A DNA stretch of 49,156 nt from Geoalkalibacter_A sp034189505 (GCA_034189505.1 JAXHUR010000017.1:1-49156); one strand, 5' to 3'; shown: positions 32,908 to 41,600, counted from the stretch's first letter. Numbers and translations: made by a program. Notes: a model not told the origin generated them from the letters alone.

Positions 32908-33756
32908 CTACTGATAGGTGTAAAAACCGCGTCCCGACTTTCTCCCCAGATAGCCGGCGTTGACCATCTTGACCAGCAGGGGGCATGGGCGGTATTTGGG
33001 ATCTTTGAATCCGTCATACAGGACTTCGGCAATCGCCAGCACCGTGTCGAGCCCGATAAAATCCGCCAGGGTCAGAGGCCCCATCGGCTGGTTGGTGCCC
33101 AGCTTCATCCCCTTGTCGATATCCTCAGCCGTCGCGACCCCTTCATAGAGGGCAAAAATCGCCTCGTTGATCATAGGGATCAGCACGCGGTTGACGATAA
33201 AGCCGGGATAGTCCTGAGAGACCGCAATCTCCTTGTCGAGCTTCGCGACCAGGTCGGCCGTGACCTGGAAAGTTTCGTCGCTGGTGGCGTGACCACGGAT
33301 CACCTCAACCAGCGTCATCACCGGCACCGGGTTCATGAAGTGCATGCCGATGACTTTTTCCGGCCGCCCGGTCACCGATGCGATTTTGGTAATGGGGATG
33401 GACGAGGTGTTGGAGGCCAGATACGCCTCGGGTTTGACGAGAGCGTCGAGCTTACGGAAGATCTCAAGCTTGACAGATTCGTTTTCGGTCACCGCCTCCA
33501 CGGCAAAATCCACCGGCGCCAGATCCTCCATGGACAGAGTCGTTTTGATCCGCCCCAACGCCTCGCCGACCAGGCTCTCAGCGATGGCACCCTTCTTTGC
33601 CTGACGCGCCAGGTTCTTCTCGATGGTCGCCATCGCTTTGTCCAGCTGCTCCTGCGCGATATCGAAGAGAACAACCTGATATCCGTGCTGAGCAAAGACA
33701 TGGGCGATGCCGTTGCCCATCTGCCCCGCTCCAAGAACTCCAATCGTTGCAACCAT
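32908..33756 (-). CDS. 3-Hydroxybutyryl-CoA dehydrogenase
   Basis: A 282-residue NAD(P)-dependent dehydrogenase, exactly the usual short form. It has an N-terminal Rossmann loop GVLGAGQMGNGIAHVFA, the catalytic His in IGMHFMNPVPVM with Glu in the VEAVTEN-like segment, and the C-terminal domain PGFIVNRVLIPMINEA. It converts 3-hydroxybutyryl-CoA to acetoacetyl-CoA, making NADH. The ATG at 33756 is preceded by GGAGG; the longer open frame upstream lies inside the thiolase gene. It is the second gene of the thiolase-led operon. Confidence 0.95.
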   Translation of the reverse strand: MVATIGVLGAGQMGNGIAHVFAQHGYQVVLFDIAQEQLDKAMATIEKNLARQAKKGAIAESLVGEALGRIKTTLSMEDLAPVDFAVEAVTENESVKLEIFRKLDALVKPEAYLASNTSSIPITKIASVTGRPEKVIGMHFMNPVPVMTLVEVIRGHATSDETFQVTADLVAKLDKEIAVSQDYPGFIVNRVLIPMINEAIFALYEGVATAEDIDKGMKLGTNQPMGPLTLADFIGLDTVLAIAEVLYDGFKDPKYRPCPLLVKMVNAGYLGRKSGRGFYTYQ

Positions 33757-33772
33757 GATCTCTGCCTCCGTC

Positions 33773-34951
33773 CTAAATTCGTTCAAAAATGACAGCCACG
33801 GCTTCGCCCCCGCCGATGCACAGCGTCGCCAGGCCATAGCGCTTCTGGCGGCGTCCCATCTCATGGACGAGGGTCGTCGCCAACCGGGCACCACTGGCAC
33901 CGATGGGGTGACCGATGGCGCAGGCGCCGCCGTTGACGTTGACCTTGTCCAGCGGGATGTTATGCGCCTTGATCGCCAGCAGCGCCACCGAGGCAAAGGC
34001 CTCGTTGATTTCAAACAGATCGATGTCCGCCACCGAAAGCCCGGCTCGCGCACACACTTTTTCGATCGCCCCGATGGGGGCCTCGGGGAACTCGTCGGGA
34101 TGCCGGCTCGACGTCGCCTGAGCGACAATACGCGCCCTGGCCGTCAGGTTGTGCCGTTCGAGGGCCTCTTCCCCGGCGAGCAGCAGCATGGCGGCACCAT
34201 CGTTGATGGTCGAAGCGTTACCGGCCGTGATGGTGCCGTCCTTGCGAAAGACCGGCTTGAGGCCGGGCAGGCGGTCGAAATCAACCTTGAAGGGCTCTTC
34301 ATCGGTCTCGACGCGCACTTCGCCCTTTTTGTTCTGCTTGACGACCGGGGCGAGTTCGCGCGCAAAGATCCCTTCCTGCACCGCCGTCTGAGCGAGACGA
34401 TAGGAGCGCAGGGCGAAATCGTCCTGCTCCTCGCGGCTCAACCCATTGCGCTCCACGCTGGCTTCGCCGATCTCGCCCATGTGGCGGCCCGTGAAGGGGT
34501 CGGTCAAACCGTCGTAGATCATGAGGTCGATCAGTTTGCCGTTGCCCATGCGGTAGCCGGTGCGGGCCTTTTCCAGAAAATACGGTGCCAGCGACATGCT
34601 CTCCATCCCGCCGGCGACAACCACGCCGGACTCACCAAGACGGATGGAATCGGCGCCGAGCATGACCGCCTTGAGCCCGCTGCCGCACACTTTATTGATG
34701 GTCAGAGCCGGCACCTCATCCGGGATGCCGACTCCCCGCATGGCCTGACGCGCCGGTGCCTGGCCGCACCCTCCCGAGAGAACCTGCCCGACAATAACTT
34801 CATTTACGGCATCTACAGAAACAGAGGAAGACTCCAGGACCGCCCGCATTGCCGTCGCGCCCAGAGTGGCCGCCGCCACATCGGAGAGAGTTCCCCCCAT
34901 TGACCCGAAGGGTGTTCGTTTTGCCTCAACAACAAAAACTTCTGAACCCAT
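33773..34951 (-). CDS. Acetyl-CoA acetyltransferase (thiolase)
   Basis: A 392-residue thiolase of the biosynthetic/acetoacetyl-CoA class. The nucleophilic Cys is in NKVCGSGLKAV (about residue 88), the catalytic His in GHPIGASGAR and the second Cys in CIGGGEAVA. In a degradative setting it cleaves acetoacetyl-CoA to two acetyl-CoA. AGGAGG lies 8 bases before the ATG. It heads a leftward operon with a clear promoter and an operator matching the one near the MerR gene. Confidence 0.95.
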   Translation of the reverse strand: MGSEVFVVEAKRTPFGSMGGTLSDVAAATLGATAMRAVLESSSVSVDAVNEVIVGQVLSGGCGQAPARQAMRGVGIPDEVPALTINKVCGSGLKAVMLGADSIRLGESGVVVAGGMESMSLAPYFLEKARTGYRMGNGKLIDLMIYDGLTDPFTGRHMGEIGEASVERNGLSREEQDDFALRSYRLAQTAVQEGIFARELAPVVKQNKKGEVRVETDEEPFKVDFDRLPGLKPVFRKDGTITAGNASTINDGAAMLLLAGEEALERHNLTARARIVAQATSSRHPDEFPEAPIGAIEKVCARAGLSVADIDLFEINEAFASVALLAIKAHNIPLDKVNVNGGACAIGHPIGASGARLATTLVHEMGRRQKRYGLATLCIGGGEAVAVIFERI

Positions 34952-34980
34952 TATGCAAACCTCCTGATTGATTTTTTTTG

Positions 34981-35009
34981 AGCATAGTTCGCATTTACGT
35001 ACATGTCAA
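34981..35009 (-). promoter_or_regulatory. Promoter of the thiolase operon
   Basis: On the minus strand, a perfect -35 TTGACA (35009-35004), 17-base spacer and -10 TATGCT (34986-34981) precede thiolase, giving a leader of about 23-25 bases. The 16-bp operator described separately covers the -35 and the first half of the spacer, the geometry expected for repression. Confidence 0.82.
34994..35009. promoter_or_regulatory. LiuR-like MerR operator, copy 1 (thiolase promoter)
   Basis: TTTACGTACATGTCAA is an imperfect palindrome with 7-bp half-sites (TTTACGT and the inverse TTGACAT) around a 2-base centre. The same site with one change, TTTACGTGCATGTCAA, lies beside the divergent MerR gene at 41394. 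LiuR-type MerR regulators of branched-chain amino acid and fatty-acid use are known to bind ACGT-containing palindromes of this size; matching to that family is inference. Confidence 0.72.
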
Positions 35010-35125
35010 ATAAAAATAAAACGGATTTTTATTTTATGAGCCTCAAATGCCTTAACTTCTTTTTCAGGATGATTTGAACGGAAAATCTGGCGTGGTTAAA
35101 AAAAGCCAATCAGACCAAACAAAAA

Positions 35126-36292
35126 TCACAAAAAAACAATGTTATCTGGTAGATCAGTCATTTTCTCTCCCCCCTCTGCAGTCACTGCAAAGGTGTTTTC
35201 GATCCCGACGACTCCTTTATCGGGAAAAACAAACTTAGGTTCTATCGCCACCGTCTGTCCCTGCTGAAGCGGCATTTTAAACCCCTGGGCCAGCACCGGA
35301 AACTCGTCGAGTTCCAGCCCCACGCCATGTCCGACAAAGCGTGCCTGCTCTCCGGGCATGCCCATGAAATTGTCTTTCAACCCTGCTTTTTCCGCCATTT
35401 CAGCGGCCAGCAGAAACAACTCTTCACAGATGGCACCGGGCTTCAGGGAGGCCCGCAGCATCTCCTGTATGGACAATGAGACCTCGAAGGCGTGCTTCAG
35501 TTCCTCATCCAGGTCGCCGATCACAAAGATGCGGGTCATATCTGTGATGTAGCCCTGAAAAACCCCGGTGTAGTCAAAAAGAACCGGCGTATTGGGCGCG
35601 ACGGTCTCCAGCGATGCACCGTGAGGAGAGGCGTTGGAGAGCCCCCGACCGGTAACCGCGCCGTCGAAGAAACCGAAACTCGGACCTCCGGTGGACACGG
35701 CAAGCCCCTGGAAAAGTTCCTGGTTGAAGGCTCGCATGCGCACATAGCCCTCGCTGCCTGCCTTGCGCAGCCGGCACTCGAACTCGGCGGCGAGATCGAT
35801 CTCGCGCATTCCGGCGGCAAGAAACTGCGGGACCTCGGCAAAGACAGCGCTCAGCGAGGCGCCGCTGCGCCGCAGCAGCTCAAGTTCCCCGGCAGATTTG
35901 ACGGATCGCAGCTGACGGTTGAGCAGCGAGATGTCCACAAACTCCCGCCCCGCAAGGAGTTTGGCGTAATAATCACGCTGCTGGGCCGGCACCACGTCGA
36001 AGGTCATCCCGATCCTGGCGGCACTTTCGGGGATCACGCCGGAGAATTCCCGGGAAGGCGGGAAAGGCCGGATATCGCTCAAAGGGCTTTCCCGACGTGC
36101 TCTCTCGTAGCTTTTTCTGATCAGAAGCGTCGGAGTCCCTTCAACTGGCATCCACAAAGTGCCGTTCTGCCGCGTAGCGCTGAAGTAATAGACATCTATA
36201 GGAAAGATAAAAAGAGCGCCATCCAGCTGCTGCTCCTTCAACAGCGCCTGCATGGCGCGGGTACGTGACTGCAGTTCATCCCCAGTAATCAT
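35126..36292 (-). CDS. M24-family metallopeptidase (Xaa-Pro aminopeptidase/creatinase fold)
   Basis: A 388-residue pita-bread peptidase. It has a creatinase N-terminal domain (about 1-140) and then the M24 domain. Metal ligands are visible as Asp in FDYTG, Asp in YITDMTR, His in FVGHGVGLELDE, Glu in AIEPKF and Glu in GIENTF. Both the metal set and the proton-shuttling His appear complete. Family members remove N-terminal residues before proline or act on small amidic substrates; its role beside acyl-CoA genes is unclear. GGAGG precedes the ATG. It lies 12 bp after the nitroreductase gene. The 174-bp space downstream holds the thiolase promoter. Confidence 0.88.
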   Translation of the reverse strand: MITGDELQSRTRAMQALLKEQQLDGALFIFPIDVYYFSATRQNGTLWMPVEGTPTLLIRKSYERARRESPLSDIRPFPPSREFSGVIPESAARIGMTFDVVPAQQRDYYAKLLAGREFVDISLLNRQLRSVKSAGELELLRRSGASLSAVFAEVPQFLAAGMREIDLAAEFECRLRKAGSEGYVRMRAFNQELFQGLAVSTGGPSFGFFDGAVTGRGLSNASPHGASLETVAPNTPVLFDYTGVFQGYITDMTRIFVIGDLDEELKHAFEVSLSIQEMLRASLKPGAICEELFLLAAEMAEKAGLKDNFMGMPGEQARFVGHGVGLELDEFPVLAQGFKMPLQQGQTVAIEPKFVFPDKGVVGIENTFAVTAEGGEKMTDLPDNIVFL

Positions 36293-36304
36293 GACAGATA
36301 CCTC

Positions 36305-36838
36305 CTAAAGACCGGCGGGCCAGACATCGTAAAAAACAATTTCCTCCAGGCTCTTGCGTGGCCGGGGTTTCGGCTCCCGCTCGGGATACCCCAGGGGCGT
36401 GAATCCAATGACCCGGAACGGGTCGGGGATGCCGAACGCCTCTTTAATTTTTGCCTCGTCGTACCAGCCGATCCAGCAGGTCCCAAGCCCCAGGGCGTGC
36501 GCCGCAAGGCATAGATGCTCAAAAGCGATGGCGCCATCGGCGACGTAGTAGGGGATGCCGTTTTCCACATCGGATTCACGGGGATCAACGCACAGGACAA
36601 TCGTCACTGGTGCGGTTGCAAGCGCCTTTTTACCGGGGTTGTCGTCGGGAACCGCCTCCAGCAGCAGTGCGCGTCTGGCCGCATCGCGCAGAACGAGAAA
36701 ACGCCAGCACTGCATGTTCTTCCAGGAAGGCGCCAGGCGCGCGGCGTCGAGGACCTGGGTCACTTTCTCCTGTTCGACCTCTTTGTTCATGTATTTGCGA
36801 ATACTTCTTCTGTCTCTGATGACCTGGAAAATATCCAA
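36305..36838 (-). CDS. Nitroreductase-family FMN oxidoreductase
   Basis: A 177-residue nitroreductase-fold protein. It has the N-terminal RRSIRKY motif for FMN phosphate, APSWKNMQCWRFLVL, and the C-terminal GLGTCWIGW with GYP. Substrate unknown. It uses a TTG start, chosen because AGGAGGAG lies directly upstream and no ATG fits. It is downstream of icmF (117 bp) and directly before the M24 peptidase gene. Confidence 0.85.
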   Translation of the reverse strand: MDIFQVIRDRRSIRKYMNKEVEQEKVTQVLDAARLAPSWKNMQCWRFLVLRDAARRALLLEAVPDDNPGKKALATAPVTIVLCVDPRESDVENGIPYYVADGAIAFEHLCLAAHALGLGTCWIGWYDEAKIKEAFGIPDPFRVIGFTPLGYPEREPKPRPRKSLEEIVFYDVWPAGL

Positions 36839-36955
36839 TTTCTCCTCCTTTTTACGGGTATCTATTCACTTCGCGGGTCGTCACTTGCATACCGAATAGT
36901 TCCTTTCATCAGGAAAAACGGCGCAGTAAGCCCGCAGGGGTTCTCCCCCGCGTTC

Positions 36956-39900
36956 CTACATATTTCTACGATAGCGCCCGCCGACCTCGAACAGGGCCTG
37001 GGAGATCTGTCCCAAAGATGCCACCTTGACGGTCTCCATCATCTCACCGAAAATATTTTCGCCGGCGACAACCGCCTCCTTGAGCCGTTCCAGGGCCTGG
37101 GGTGCTTTCTCCCGGTTCTGGTCCTGAAAGGCGCGCAGGTTGCTGATCTGACGCTCCTTCTCTTCGGGTGTCGCCCGCGCCAGCTCGCCGGGGATCTTAT
37201 ACCCGTCCTCATCGGCGCGGGGATTCAAAAAAGTATTCACCCCTACGATCGGCAGGCTGCCGTCGTGCTTCCTGTGCTCATAGAGCATGGATTCTTCCTG
37301 GATCTTGTTGCGCTGATACTGGGTCTCCATCGCACCGAGCACCCCGCCGCGATGATCCAGACGCTCAAACTCCATCAAGACCGCCTCTTCCACCAGATCG
37401 GTCAGCTCTTCGATGATGAAGGACCCCTGAACCGGGTTCTCGTTTTTGGTCATGCCGAACTCTTTGGAGATGATCATCTGGATCGCCATGGCCCGCCGCA
37501 CCGATTCCTCCGTGGGGGTGGTCACCGCCTCGTCGTAAGCGTTGGTATGCAGCGAGTTGCAGTTGTCGTAAATAGCGATCAGCGCCTGAAGAGTGGTACG
37601 GATATCATTGAAATCCATCTCCTGGGCATGCAGCGACCTCCCCGAGGTCTGGATGTGATACTTCAGCTTCTGACTGCGTTCGTTGGCCCCGTATTTTTCC
37701 CGCATGGTGACGGCCCAGATGCGCCGCGCCACCCGACCGATCACCGAATATTCCGGGTCGAGGCCGTTACTGAAGAAGAAAGACAGGTTGGGGGCGAACT
37801 CGTCGATGTGCATGCCCCGCGAGAGGTAATATTCGACATAGGTGAAACCGTTGGACAGCGTCAGGGCCAGCTGGGTGATGGGGTTGGCGCCCGCCTCGGC
37901 GATATGGTAGCCGCTGATCGAGACCGAGTAGTAATTGCGCACCTTGTTGTCGATGAAATACTGCTGCATGTCCCCCATCATCCGCAGCGCGAAATCAATG
38001 GAGAAAAGACAGGTGTTCTGTCCCTGATCTTCCTTGAGGATATCCGCCTGCACTGTTCCGCGAACGTTCTGCAGCGTGTAGTCCTTAAGATCACGATATT
38101 CGGTCTCATCCGGGTTGCGGCCATGCTGCTCTTTGAACTTTTCCACCTGCTGATCGACGGCCACATTGAAAAACATCGCCAGCATCGCCGGCGCTGGGCC
38201 ATTGATCGTCATGGATACGCTCGTAGAGGGCGCACATAAATCAAATCCGTCGAACAGTTTCCGCATGTCCTCCACCGTGCAGATCGAGACCCCGCTCTCA
38301 CCGACCTTCCCGTAAATATCAGGCGGATAATCAGGGTCGGCCCCGTAGAGCGTTACGCTGTCGAACGCCGTGGACAGCCTTTTGGCGCCATCCTCCTGAC
38401 ACAGGTAGTGAAACCGTCGGTTGGTCCGCTCGGGGCTTCCTTCGCCGGCAAATTGCCGCTTGGGGTCTTCCTCCGCGCGCTTGAATGGAAAGACGCCGGC
38501 GGTGTAGGGGAAGAAGCCGGGCAGATTCTCCAGCATCAACCAGCGCAGCAGGTCCCCCTTATCCGAATAACGCGGCAGGCTGACCCGCGGAACCCGCGTA
38601 CCGGAAATGCTTGAGCTGTAAAGCTCGGTCGTAATCTCGCGATCACGGACCCTGGTGACCAGCACATCTTTCTGGTAGGCATCCTTCAGCTCGTCCCAGC
38701 ATTTCAGGACACGGTGGGCGTTTTCATGAAGTCGTGACTCATGCGCCTCAATCTGCTCGGCAACTTCTCGGGCCGCGGCCGATCCTTCCGGAAGCAGATC
38801 TGCTGCGCCCTGCAACTGATACAGGGATCGGGCCACATCGCTCTGCTGATGCACGTTTTTGCGATAGCCTCGCACGGTCTGAACAATCTCGCCGAGATAG
38901 TGAATCCGGTCCGCCGGAATGACCGTCTTGCTCAGAGAGTCTCCGTCGACGACCTTGAGCTTGGACTCCCACCCCAGTCCCTTTTTCTCATTGAGCTTCT
39001 CGAGGACCTTAAGATAGAGCACCGAGGTCCCCGGGTCGTTGAACTGAGAAGCGATGGTTCCGTAGACAGGGATCTCTTCGTCCGGTCCATCGAATTGGTT
39101 GCGGTTGCGGCGTACCTGCTTGATGACATTTCTTTTGGCATCTTCCGAACCTTTGCGCTCGAACTTGTTGATCGCCACCAGATCGGCGAAGTCGAGCATA
39201 TCGATCTTCTCAAGCTGTGTCGGCGCGCCGAACTCCGCGGTCATGACATAAAGAGAGAGATCACAGATCGGCACCACCGAAGCATCCCCCTGTCCGATTC
39301 CCGATGTCTCGATAATAACGAGGTCGAACCCGGAGGCCCGAACGACATCCAGCGCATCCTCGATGGCGAGGGAAAGCTCGGAGCGCGATTCCCGGGTCGC
39401 CAGAGAACGCATGTAAACCCGTTTTCCAGAGATGGCGTTCATGCGGATGCGGTCTCCCAGCAGCGCGCCCCCGGTTCTCTGGCGAGAAGGATCCACCGCC
39501 AGGATCGCGACACTTTTTTCAGGAAAGTCCCGCAGAAACCTCAGCACCAATTCGTCACAGAGAGAACTTTTGCCGGCCCCTCCCGTTCCTGTGACGCCGA
39601 TGACCGGAACGGGGCGGACCATCTCCTTGACCCGCCCGCGCAGCTGCCCGTAGACGCCCTGGCTTCCCGCATGTACCGAATCCTCGGCCAGAGAGATAAT
39701 CGTGTTGATGGCACCGATGTCCTGGTCCGGTAATTTGAGCAACTCCTCCTCGGGGTTGCGCGCCAGGCTGAAATCGCACTGCTGCAGCATAAAGTCGACC
39801 ATCCCCTGCAACCCCATGCGGCGCCCGTCTTCCGGCGAGAAAATCTTGGTCACGCCACAGGCTTCGATTTCGGCGATCTCATCCGGGATGATGACGCCGC

Positions 39901-40234
39901 CACCGCCGCCGAAAACCCTGACGTGATCTGCGCCGCGCTCCCGCAGCAGGTCCATGGTATATTTGAAGAACTCGACGTGCCCCCCCTGGTAACTGCTGAT
40001 GCAGATTCCTTGCGCATCCTCCTGAATCGCTGCCGTGACGATCTCCTCCACGGAGCGGTTATGACCCAGGTGAATGACCTCCGCCCCGGAGGCCTGGAGA
40101 ATCCTGCGGATAATATTGATCGAGACATCATGGCCGTCGAAAAGGCTGGTCGCCGTCACAAAACGGATCTTGTGCTGTGTCTTTGCGGATGTTTTCTGAT
40201 CCGAGGATTTATGAATTTCGGCATTTCCGTGCAT
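36956..40234 (-). CDS. icmF: Fused isobutyryl-CoA mutase with G-protein chaperone (IcmF)
   Basis: A 1092-residue IcmF in three parts. The B12-binding domain is at residues about 22-150, with the base-off DGHD motif at 33-36 (His ligand to cobalt). A MeaI-type GTPase chaperone follows at about 200-470, with P-loop GVTGTGGAGKSS (213-224) and INKFERKG. The large TIM-barrel substrate domain contains FPYTAGVFPFKR, the variant typical of isobutyryl-CoA rather than methylmalonyl-CoA mutases. It interconverts isobutyryl-CoA and n-butyryl-CoA (family members also accept isovaleryl/pivalyl-CoA) using adenosylcobalamin. AAGGAGG precedes the ATG. It sits 27 bp after the DUF6125-like gene. It connects branched substrates such as valine-derived isobutyrate to the butyryl-CoA oxidation genes here. 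Confidence 0.95.
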   Translation of the reverse strand: MHGNAEIHKSSDQKTSAKTQHKIRFVTATSLFDGHDVSINIIRRILQASGAEVIHLGHNRSVEEIVTAAIQEDAQGICISSYQGGHVEFFKYTMDLLRERGADHVRVFGGGGGVIIPDEIAEIEACGVTKIFSPEDGRRMGLQGMVDFMLQQCDFSLARNPEEELLKLPDQDIGAINTIISLAEDSVHAGSQGVYGQLRGRVKEMVRPVPVIGVTGTGGAGKSSLCDELVLRFLRDFPEKSVAILAVDPSRQRTGGALLGDRIRMNAISGKRVYMRSLATRESRSELSLAIEDALDVVRASGFDLVIIETSGIGQGDASVVPICDLSLYVMTAEFGAPTQLEKIDMLDFADLVAINKFERKGSEDAKRNVIKQVRRNRNQFDGPDEEIPVYGTIASQFNDPGTSVLYLKVLEKLNEKKGLGWESKLKVVDGDSLSKTVIPADRIHYLGEIVQTVRGYRKNVHQQSDVARSLYQLQGAADLLPEGSAAAREVAEQIEAHESRLHENAHRVLKCWDELKDAYQKDVLVTRVRDREITTELYSSSISGTRVPRVSLPRYSDKGDLLRWLMLENLPGFFPYTAGVFPFKRAEEDPKRQFAGEGSPERTNRRFHYLCQEDGAKRLSTAFDSVTLYGADPDYPPDIYGKVGESGVSICTVEDMRKLFDGFDLCAPSTSVSMTINGPAPAMLAMFFNVAVDQQVEKFKEQHGRNPDETEYRDLKDYTLQNVRGTVQADILKEDQGQNTCLFSIDFALRMMGDMQQYFIDNKVRNYYSVSISGYHIAEAGANPITQLALTLSNGFTYVEYYLSRGMHIDEFAPNLSFFFSNGLDPEYSVIGRVARRIWAVTMREKYGANERSQKLKYHIQTSGRSLHAQEMDFNDIRTTLQALIAIYDNCNSLHTNAYDEAVTTPTEESVRRAMAIQMIISKEFGMTKNENPVQGSFIIEELTDLVEEAVLMEFERLDHRGGVLGAMETQYQRNKIQEESMLYEHRKHDGSLPIVGVNTFLNPRADEDGYKIPGELARATPEEKERQISNLRAFQDQNREKAPQALERLKEAVVAGENIFGEMMETVKVASLGQISQALFEVGGRYRRNM

Positions 40235-40261
40235 AGCGTCCCTCCTTGGAACGGTTCTGAA

Positions 40262-40807
40262 TTAATCCTGTAATGTGAATTCCCAGGCACACCAATATTC
40301 CGCGGGGACAGGATCGGGCGGACAGGCGAGACACCGGGTCTGGATGCGGGAGTCGACGGTCCTGGCGAACTCGCCGTATTCGACGATCCCCACCGACTTG
40401 CAGGGGTGCTCCGCCAGCCCCTTGCGCTTTCTCGCCGACTGAACGCGGCAGTCAAGCATGCGGAACACGGCTCGATCCTCAGAGACATCGACGGTCTCCT
40501 GAAGATTGAGCCGGGCATAGAACCGGTGCTTGAGACATTCCACCAAAGCGGGGATGCCTCCTCCCGGCGCGATCCCGAGGCGTGCCATGATCCGCCTGGC
40601 TTCAATCACGGTAAATCTGCGCCAGGCTTCGGTGTCGGCGTCAACTGCCACATCGAGCCCGTAACGTTTTTCAACCTCCTGAAACCAGAGCCCGTCGTGG
40701 GCAAGCCAGTTCTTGGCATCGTCGACAATGATCTGGACCAACTCTTCCCGGCTCAACTCGTACAGCAGGCGAACACCTTCATCGCCATAGTGTTTTTCGC
40801 TCGACAT
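40262..40807 (-). CDS. DUF6125-like Cys-rich protein
   Basis: A 181-residue protein of a conserved but uncharacterised family, which I recall as DUF6125. It starts with a helical half (LVQIIVDDAKNWLAHDGLWF, then EAWRRFTVIEARRIM). The C-terminal half has five regularly placed cysteines (MLDCRVQ, HPCKSVGI, TRCLACPPD, YWCAWEF), suggesting bound Zn or Fe-S. It resembles small metal-binding sensor domains such as 4-vinyl-reductase-like folds, but no activity is known. It is immediately upstream of icmF and downstream of the broken CoA-transferase gene, in the same operon. TGGAGGTGG precedes the ATG. Confidence 0.7.
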   Translation of the reverse strand: MSSEKHYGDEGVRLLYELSREELVQIIVDDAKNWLAHDGLWFQEVEKRYGLDVAVDADTEAWRRFTVIEARRIMARLGIAPGGGIPALVECLKHRFYARLNLQETVDVSEDRAVFRMLDCRVQSARKRKGLAEHPCKSVGIVEYGEFARTVDSRIQTRCLACPPDPVPAEYWCAWEFTLQD

Positions 40808-40883
40808 TCAACCACCTCCAAAATGCAATAATTATTGACCAACGACTGTTTGCCAGCTCCGGCACGATCCCCGGCAACAGCTC

Positions 40884-41277
40884 TTAGTTAAGATCATCCG
40901 GCAAACGCACCACCAGCACAGGGATCGTACTGTGCTGGACCATCTTGCGCGCCGTACTGCCGTTGACCTGTTTCTGGATGACCTTGTCCATCTGGTAGGG
41001 CCAGCGTTTGTCGGTCATCTGCAGAGAAGCCCAGCGGTCTACCACCTCCTGGCCGGTAGAGGCGTTGATAAAAAGGTTGAAGGCATCTGCCCCTGCAGAT
41101 TGTTCTTCTCCACATAATAGGCAAGCGCCAGGGGGGCACCACCTTCGGGTAGCCGACCGGGGTAAACCCCGACCACCCCAGATCCATACCGTTTTTGAAA
41201 AACCGGACGGTGTCTTCCGGCTCCACAACACTGCCTGTGCAGACTTTTTTTCTGATCCGACTCAAAAACTCCGACAT
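40884..41277 (-). pseudogene. Broken acetyl-CoA hydrolase/succinyl-CoA:acetate CoA-transferase gene fused to a universal-stress-protein tail
   Basis: Reading from ATG 41277, the first frame gives LSRIRKKVCTGSVVEPEDTV, then GMDLGWSGFTPVGYPKVVP, the N-terminus of acetyl-CoA hydrolase/transferase proteins. A frame change at a six-base C run (41131-41136 on the opposite strand) leads to LALAYYVEKNNLQG. A second change at a four-base run (41090-41093) leads to ADAFNLFINASTGQEVVDRW. Then the frame continues without a break into GSTARKMVQHSTIPVLVVR, the C-terminal signature of universal stress proteins. Both parents are thus truncated: about 100 residues of a roughly 500-residue transferase and about 25 of a roughly 140-residue UspA-like protein. 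The frameshifts might be sequencing errors, but the junction cannot be. Confidence 0.75.
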
Positions 41278-41379
41278 TTCATCCTCCTTTTACGCACTTT
41301 CAACAAAAACCCCTGTCTGGCCAATCACCCTCAGGCTGGTTTTCCATGCGATTGTCCGGAACGTTGACCTGCTAGCGTT

Positions 41380-41409
41380 ATTTTTGATTTTCATTTACGT
41401 GCATGTCAA
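41380..41409 (-). promoter_or_regulatory. Probable promoter of the icmF end of the cluster
   Basis: The minus strand has -35 TTGACA (41409-41404) inside the operator, an 18-base spacer and a weak -10 AAAAAT (41385-41380). Orientation and position fit transcription of the broken CoA-transferase, DUF6125-like, icmF, nitroreductase and peptidase genes. Confidence 0.45.
41394..41409. promoter_or_regulatory. LiuR-like MerR operator, copy 2 (divergent region)
   Basis: TTTACGTGCATGTCAA differs by one base from the site at 34994-35009 and, like it, overlaps a leftward TTGACA. Placement between the regulator gene and the cluster fits both autoregulation and control of the operon. Confidence 0.72.
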
Positions 41410-41600
41410 TTATTTTTTGAACGTTTTTCTATTTTATATATGTCACAAATTTTTACGCTTTTAACCTACTGTTTATAAACGTTTTTTCTTGTAAAACATT
41501 GTTTTTGATTTTTATAGCAGTTGGAGAAATTTTATATTTCACAATATTTGCGTTAATGTCATACTTACCGCTAAAATCAACGACGACAGGTGAGAAATCT

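Larger units (their letters stand above)
41278..41600. other. Divergent AT-rich regulatory region
   Basis: About 320 bp between the leftward catabolic cluster and the rightward MerR gene. It contains the LiuR-like operator at 41394-41409 with a leftward TTGACA. The right half (41410-41600) is very AT-rich and probably holds the MerR promoter, but no clear -35/-10 pair could be chosen. Confidence 0.6.

Noticed and set aside
36839..36955. Terminator after icmF
   Set aside because: A CGCGGGG/CCCC-GCG hairpin exists on the minus strand but is not followed by a T run, and the later T run has only a weak stem; the evidence is too thin.
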